Positions 59,008 through 64,000 of a stretch of DNA of 64,000 nucleotides are shown here, piece by piece. A program made the translations under genes and the position numbers. The stretch covers positions 1,488,001 to 1,552,000 of the forward strand of contig JAUDYN010000005.1 in NCBI GenBank assembly GCA_030407005.1, in the 5' to 3' direction. The notes beneath the pieces are model-generated. The model was given only the letters and a program-made list of their open reading frames with translations. It made no database searches and was not told the origin of the DNA. Within the stretch, counting starts at the first letter, position 1; each line of letters begins with the position of its first letter. The stretch is from Desarmillaria ectypa (lineage: Eukaryota; Basidiomycota; Agaricomycetes; Agaricales; Physalacriaceae).

Positions 59008-61941
59008 TCATCGCAGCGACATGTGTATCATCGGTCGACATCCAGTCGTAACATGGCTGAGCTTGATAGGGACCGTTGTACCAAGCGGTGCATCGTCAAT
59101 GTTGTCCATGTCTCCAAGGAATGCCCGCAAACCCAGCGACTCGACTTGTACCACCGTAAGATATCTTTTCGTACTGACATGCGAGAAGGGAACATCCATC
59201 ACAATTCCCTCCAAGTTCTGCAGGGGATCAGGCCTGCTAGCACGCAAAGCGGGATTTGCTAACCACTGCTGCAGATAATAGACCTGCCCGAGCGCACGAT
59301 TACGGCCTTCCATGCGCTTGTTGTAACGATCAGCTGTCCAAAAGACTTCCGTGTACTGCATCAGTTCCTCGGGACTGAATAGCAGTTTCCTTGTGCCGCG
59401 TAGGGCATTGATGAGTTGCCAGTGTGCTTGCAGGTCAGCGGCACGTCGCAAGGGAGAGGTGACCCGTACGTATCCTTCACCATCTGGACTACCTATTTGA
59501 TGGTGTCCACGAGGCTCCAGTGAGTACGAAGACTTCGATTCTGCAACAACATATGGAAGGACGGATGTACGTTCGACATAGGCGTTTGGAGATCTCATGT
59601 CAAGGATTTTTTGTAGATCAGTGTCTGATGTATGGGTTGGTGCTTGCAGAGTGCGTCGGAGTGCTGGTATATCATGATCTAAGAAGAATCGCGATGCCGC
59701 ACGACACGCGAGCTTCATCGACTCAGCGACGAGACTGCGCGCGCCTGAATCTGCCCGTTTGGCATCTTCAACCGAATAAGCCATGCCAACGAACCCGCGG
59801 AAATGCCCGGGGTCCATCGTAAGAGAGCGTACTGAGGAAACGTCGTCGAACTGAATCTCGGCTTTGCTGCTGCTAGTGATGTAGATGTTGTCCCTGAACC
59901 GTCGTGCTACACATGCGCGCGCAATCTGATCTATCATACGGAGATCATCGACGTGCTCATCGGTCAAGGAGTGACGGGTGGAAGAAGGGGGCTTGTCACC
60001 AAATGGATAAACATTGGTCTGAATAGGATATCCCAGGGCTTTATTGACAGAGTGGTACGTCAAGGGATTGATATTCTTTACCAAGCCACCTCTGACCTTG
60101 TAGTCGAGTAAGTCGCCCTTGAGGTTGACTTTACAACTGAAGGTCAGGACGCGCTGGGACTTCCCAGACTCTAAAAGGTCTCCCAAAGACAGCCCAAACT
60201 CTTTCGAACCCGTGAAAGCTGCCGGAAGCATGGGAAATGTACGTGTTCCGTAATAGTATGTTTGTCCTCGTTGTAATGCTTGTGCAGCAAAGACGTGTGT
60301 CGGTGGAATGAGAGAGGCTGGGTCCGCGATATGAATGTGGAGCCAATAGGTATCGGGTTCCGCAGGTATTCTCTCGACAGATATACCATCATCAAGCTCC
60401 TTAGCCGTTGGATCATCGATGACATACACGTTCAAGTCACCGAAATCGTGGCGGATGGCCTGGAGTGGATCAGTGCGATATAAATCTTCGGGACCCAAGA
60501 CATCCGATGACGGGGGGGTAGACATCGAGCGAGCCACAATCGCTGCTTCATGCTCTTGGTCTCCTTCATCCGTCGGGGTGATAGCAGTCATGTCATGCCA
60601 GGGAGCAGTCACACCAATGCCAAGAAGGGTTTGATATATGGTATCCTGATCTACCAAGACAACATCAGGATCTACCTTCTTCAAGATGGCACTCTGCCCC
60701 AATATATAGGGCTCCTTATGGCCCTCGCCCTCTGCCCGAAGCGCATCCAAGAGGTATGAAATGATCAGAAGGTCGGTATGCGTCCATTCATGATTACCAG
60801 GAATCCACGAAGGAGGTTCACCGATGGATTCAGCTTGATGCCGACGGCTCTTCTGTATGATAGGCCTGGCTTTCAGCGCAAAAGAGTCGATGGGACTAGC
60901 CTTCTGATGAGTCCAAGTTGTGATATTTTTTATACGGTTGTAATGGTTCTCGGGACGGATGCGTATGTTCTGGGTAACGGAATAGGTGGCGGCAGGCGAA
61001 AACATATCCAAGTTGTTCCACACCCAGAGATGAACGGCGAAGATATCAACAAAGGTGGGGTTGCGTTTGAGCATGCGTGTGAGTTCGGATATGTTGGTCA
61101 GCCCCCATTTTTCTGGGTTGGAGTTTCGTAGAGTGGGATACAAGGTGGAAAGGGTGCTGAGTACAGGGACTCGAAGGTCGTTGACAAGAGATCCGATATC
61201 CTTCAATTGTTTTAGGATCTGTACGCGAGCATGGTGCTCCTTGTTATTGGAAGAAAAGTCGCTATGGCCGCTGCGCTGTATCAGGTCCTCAGAGACGACG
61301 CCCGGGACAGCAAAGGTAATGTCGTCTGGTTGATGGTGCAACATTTCTCCTCTGTCCGTTAGCGACACAGTCACTTCTCGGCGAGCTATTATTGAGCTCG
61401 TCAAGACGATGCCAGTTGCGACAGAAGAATTCCTGAATTAGGATAAGAGACAGCCAAGAAACCAGTCGAAGAATGCACACCTTCTGATCTCCACAAAGGT
61501 TCCCGGGGTTGCCTTGACTGCTGGTACTACCTCGTAATCAGCCAGGGCTTCGAATCGGTCTATTGGGTCGACTGCCTCCATTACCTGCTTCTCCGTAGAA
61601 AACCGAGGGATGTCCCGCTTCACTTTTATGTTGGAAGCTAGACGCATTTCGTCCCCGCGTAATGATTTTGTATGCTTCCATCCCGAGACTTCACGCTGAT
61701 CGGACGTTTCAATGAGTCTTTGTGCCAAAGTTTCGACAGAGTCGAAATCGACGCGAGGCGATGGGTGTTTGTGGAATTTTTGGGGCTGACGCTGGTATTT
61801 TGAACGTTGGACGCCTGCAGATGTTCTCCACTGCCTGTCATTATGTTTGGGTGAGTCGGCTTGGGTATGGGCACAGCGGCTGACGCAAAGGTCGGACAGA
61901 AGGGAACCACGTAACGCAGCACATCGGTGGACGTTGTACAT
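59008..61941 (-). CDS. DSS1: RNB-domain 3'-5' exoribonuclease, mitochondrial Dss1-like
   Basis: Two exons give about 961 residues. The N-terminus (MYNVHRCAALRGSLLSDLCV, SRCAHTQ) is basic and Arg/Ser/Leu-rich without early acids, fitting a mitochondrial presequence. An intron at about 61480-61435 joins VEIRR to NSSVATGIVLTSS. The catalytic RNB domain has DLNVYVIDDPTAKELDDGIS, whose Asp cluster binds Mg2+, then TYWLHIHIADPASLIPPTH, TFPMLPAAF, KSQRVLTFSCKVN and the C-terminal YVRVTSPLRRAADLQAHWQL, which matches the conserved 'T(S/T)P(I/L)RR..D...H' motif. A degenerate S1-like tail closes it. RNB enzymes of this length with a presequence correspond to Dss1, the nuclease partner of Suv3 in the mitochondrial degradosome. 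Assignment to Dss1 rather than another RNase II relative rests on length and targeting signal. Confidence 0.87.
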
Positions 61942-62037
61942 GGGCTATCTTCCCTCTCAAGCGCGAATAGCTGGGAGAAAGTTTTTCGGCAACTTCCGTT
62001 CTTCGATCAATTTCAAAATCGTCTACTTTTCTCCTCC
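61942..62037. promoter_or_regulatory. Very short divergent promoter (DSS1-like / C2H2 protein)
   Basis: Only 96 bases separate the two chosen start codons. Plus-strand ATGs further upstream (61927) would even overlap the exonuclease gene. The stretch is moderately A/T-rich near the plus-strand start. It must act in both directions if both starts are right. Confidence 0.5.
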
Positions 62038-62888
62038 ATGTTTAAAAGAGTGGATAGGCGTTTAAAAAGGAAGGCTGAAGATGAGGCCTTGGGAATCGAC
62101 GGCGAACTCAAACAGGCACTGGGTATTCCAGATACGGATTCAGACGAGTCGGATTCAAGCTCGGATTCTTCTGGGGATGAGGCCCAGGCAGAGGAAGTTG
62201 TTGAAGGCGACACTGAGGATGAGGATGATGATGCAGAAGTGAGGATGACAGTAGCCCAAGTCCTTGAAAATCCTCTCTACAATAGTCTCCAAGACATCGA
62301 CATGACCGCATGTTTCGTTTGTCCAGCAAAACTTTTCAAAGGCCCGTCGATGATCCAAATTCATCTGCAGTCCAAAGCATGTATCGTTCTTCCAACTCGT
62401 TAGCGTCGAGCTCAACAAACATATACAGCACCACACTAGAAGGTTCTCTAAATTTAAACAACGATCTGCTCTAGCGAGCCCCCAGGACGATGCTAGGGAG
62501 CATGTGCCATCGAAGGATGTCAATGAGCCCTCGGAAGGACTTTCCAACCGTGCAAAGAAAAAGGTAAGGAGGATAACATAGGTCTCTTTGTCAATGACTT
62601 AATTCTGATAATACGGTAGAACGCAAGGCGTGCATTTCAAGCAGAGAAAAGGGTGCGGCAGTATTGTTACTTGACACAGAAACTCCAACCTCATCGCTCT
62701 CGTAGAAACTGAAACAGGCAGCTTTCCTAGCGCGAAGGGCAAAGCGTGAGGACACTTCTCAAAAACCTGACAGCCTACAAGGCCGGACTACCTCCAAATC
62801 TTCGTCACAGAAGCCTCTTCGGAAAGGAGGAAAGGTTCTTGCCAGGAAGAAGCGGAGAACAGAAAAGTCCAAGTCTCTATCATCTTGA
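62038..62888 (+). CDS. C2H2 zinc-finger protein, probably nuclear/nucleolar
   Basis: MFKRVDRRLKRKAEDEALGI is followed by a long acidic Ser/Asp/Glu stretch (DTDSDESDSSSDSSGDEAQ) and a single finger: ACFVCPAKLFKGPSMIQIHL then a His-ending segment, spacing C-X2-C-X12-H-X5-H, as in U1-like/matrin-type fingers. The intron after QSK appears to start with GCATGT and, with acceptor ATACAG, gives HHTRRFSKFKQRSAL; this GC donor is the only way I see to keep the second His and the frame. Later exons give a Lys/Arg-rich tail (NRAKKK, NARRAFQAEKR, LKQAAFLARRAKRED, VLARKKRRTEKSKSLSS). About 230 residues, with acidic and basic blocks typical of nucleolar ribosome-biogenesis factors. I do not recognise a named orthologue. 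Transcribed divergently from the exonuclease. Confidence 0.7.
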
Positions 62889-63212
62889 CGAGCTTTGTAG
62901 CTACCATTCCCAACATTGGCTTTGAATACCACATCCGATTGTCTAAGAGCCAACTAGCATGGAACTGCTCGAGCGATGGGTGGCGAACATACAGCAAGTC
63001 TCCTTAGGTTGAAGGTAACTGCAATAGGAAAGGAACGTAGCGAGCTGCACTGCCGAGAGAATCGATATCTTACTCGGATTCTATAGCAGTGGTGCAGCTT
63101 ACACGATTACCTGCTACAGTGTGATATCGTGAATAGGTAGTGGTATGAAAATACAGCGCTGTTCCGATGCTGTCCTCCTTCAAGGCCTCCAGAAGTATTG
63201 ATAGGATGTACA
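62889..63212. other. Convergent spacer, no gene seen
   Basis: This 324-base stretch holds the 3' ends of the zinc-finger gene and of Vps51. I see no exon, RNA gene or repeat. Confidence 0.45.
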
Positions 63213-63936
63213 TCAGCCAGAAGCAAGAGTATTATCTTTGCTTTCCGCAGATTGATTTTGCACTGCAACCTCTTCTGCGAGGCGTGATATCTCGGAGAAG
63301 GCCGCCCTGAGTAGATCAAGGTCAGCGTCCAGGCTCTCCGCCCGGCTTTTCATCTGACAAAAGATGAGTAAAACAGAGAGAATAACTGGGCGGGGTTTAT
63401 CCTCACGGCAGCAATGGTATCACTAGCAGCTATCAACTCGTGGTGGTGGTTGTAAACCAGTGACTGGCGCTCGCTATCGAGTTCCCGTATTTCTGTCGAT
63501 TGAGTCAAATCAAACAAATGTTACTTGCTGCCTTCATATCTGACCTGAAACGAGATCATTTTCTTGCTTTAGCAATGCGGGCAGGGTCGACGTGGTTATT
63601 AATTGTTCATAATACGCCTTAGTGTCAAACGCAGGCGAATCTATTCATATAAGTGGATATGCCTCACGCAGCCAACATTAATGACACACCCATATTCATA
63701 GGATCATTAGGAACACCAGGCCGCGCAGGCGGTAGACCGACACCTAGGCCATAATGTTTCCGTAGCAGATCTCGGGCTCGTGTTTTCGGTGGAGATGTCG
63801 GTGTTGTGCGTCTGGCGCTTAACAAAGTTCCTGTGGAAGGTGTCTGGGAGCTCAAGGGAGACGTATTGACGGGCGGTGACCCTGGTCGCAAAGGAGACGG
63901 CGGCGGTCTTGGGATGGATGGTCGTTGAGATGACAT
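63213..63936 (-). CDS. VPS51: Vps51, GARP/EARP tethering complex subunit
   Basis: The chosen start is MSSQRPSIPRPPPSPLRPGS, a Pro/Ser-rich disordered leader. It is followed by ARDLLRKHYGLGVG, the conserved 'LL..(Y/F)G' block, and then MNMDSPAFDTKAYYEQLIT, where SPAFD matches the hallmark N-terminal motif of Vps51. Next come STLPALLKQENDLVS, EIRELDSERQSLVYNHHHEL, AASDTIAAMKSRAESLDADL and LLRAAFSEISRLAEEVAVQN, a coiled coil. It ends SKDNTLASG, TGA 63215-63213. About 188 residues, close to the small yeast and fungal Vps51 rather than the large animal protein. It helps tether endosome-derived vesicles at the trans-Golgi and binds the SNARE Tlg1 in yeast. Another exon may lie upstream: a GTGAGT...CAG stretch at 63984-63964 looks intron-like, and the gene is then cut by the window edge. 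Confidence 0.85.
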
Positions 63937-64000
63937 AGAGAGTCCGGGCCGAAGTCCGGGAGAACTGACGGAATAGGTCACTCACACAATAACAAATCAT

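Overview
The window is nuclear DNA of a filamentous basidiomycete, most likely an Agaricomycete. The evidence is dense short GT-AG introns (mostly 45-60 bases) that cut almost every gene into small exons, a fatty acid synthase whose beta and alpha halves run as one polypeptide, a DUF6534-type membrane protein, tandem Zn2Cys6 regulators and a CBM-less GH10 xylanase. No virus, plasmid, rRNA, CRISPR array or intact transposon was seen. Exon joins given here were worked out by hand from reading frame, splice signals and family similarity; most outer boundaries are firm, some inner ones are approximate.

Layout. 1-0.35 kb: decayed 3' end of a GH13 alpha-amylase. 0.8-2.7 kb (-): DUF6534-type seven-helix protein with very small exons. 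2.7-6.3 kb: no recognisable gene. 6.3-7.7 kb (-): GH10 xylanase. 8.8-10.8 kb (+): DEAD-box helicase Dbp5. 11.1-24.0 kb (-): single-chain type I fatty acid synthase, the largest gene here. 24.5-26.0 kb (-): Rag-family GTPase Gtr2, head to head with the polyphosphate polymerase Vtc4 (+, 26.2-29.6 kb). 30.9-36.6 kb (-): two related Zn2Cys6 transcription factors in tandem. 37.6-39.2 kb (-): tandem PH-domain protein, divergent from acyl-CoA-binding protein (+, 39.9-40.5 kb). 40.5-47.7 kb: gene-poor, with a wrecked MFS sugar transporter. 47.7-50.9 kb (-): Kelch-propeller membrane protein. 52.1-52.5 kb (-): possible small membrane protein. 53.1-56.7 kb (+): a DnaJ protein and Pwp1. 56.8-58.8 kb (-): CYP51/Erg11. 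59.0-61.9 kb (-): RNB-family exoribonuclease (Dss1-like), sharing a 96-base divergent promoter with a C2H2 zinc-finger protein (+, 62.0-62.9 kb). 63.2-63.9 kb (-): Vps51.

How they fit together. Most genes are conserved housekeeping functions: mRNA export (Dbp5), fatty acid synthesis and acyl-CoA handling (FAS, ACBP), sterol synthesis (CYP51), vacuolar phosphate and nutrient signalling (Vtc4, Gtr2), ribosome biogenesis (Pwp1, perhaps the C2H2 protein), mitochondrial RNA turnover (Dss1-like) and endosome-Golgi tethering (Vps51). They are not a biosynthetic cluster. Carbohydrate-use genes (amylase relic, xylanase, sugar-transporter relic) lie in or beside the gene-poor stretches, where gene turnover appears higher.

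Nothing here is convincingly a new defence or mobile system. The most interesting items are the one-chain synthase with its active-site cysteine codon split by an intron, the micro-exons of the DUF6534 gene, the Gtr2/Vtc4 divergent pair, and the receptor-like Kelch protein.
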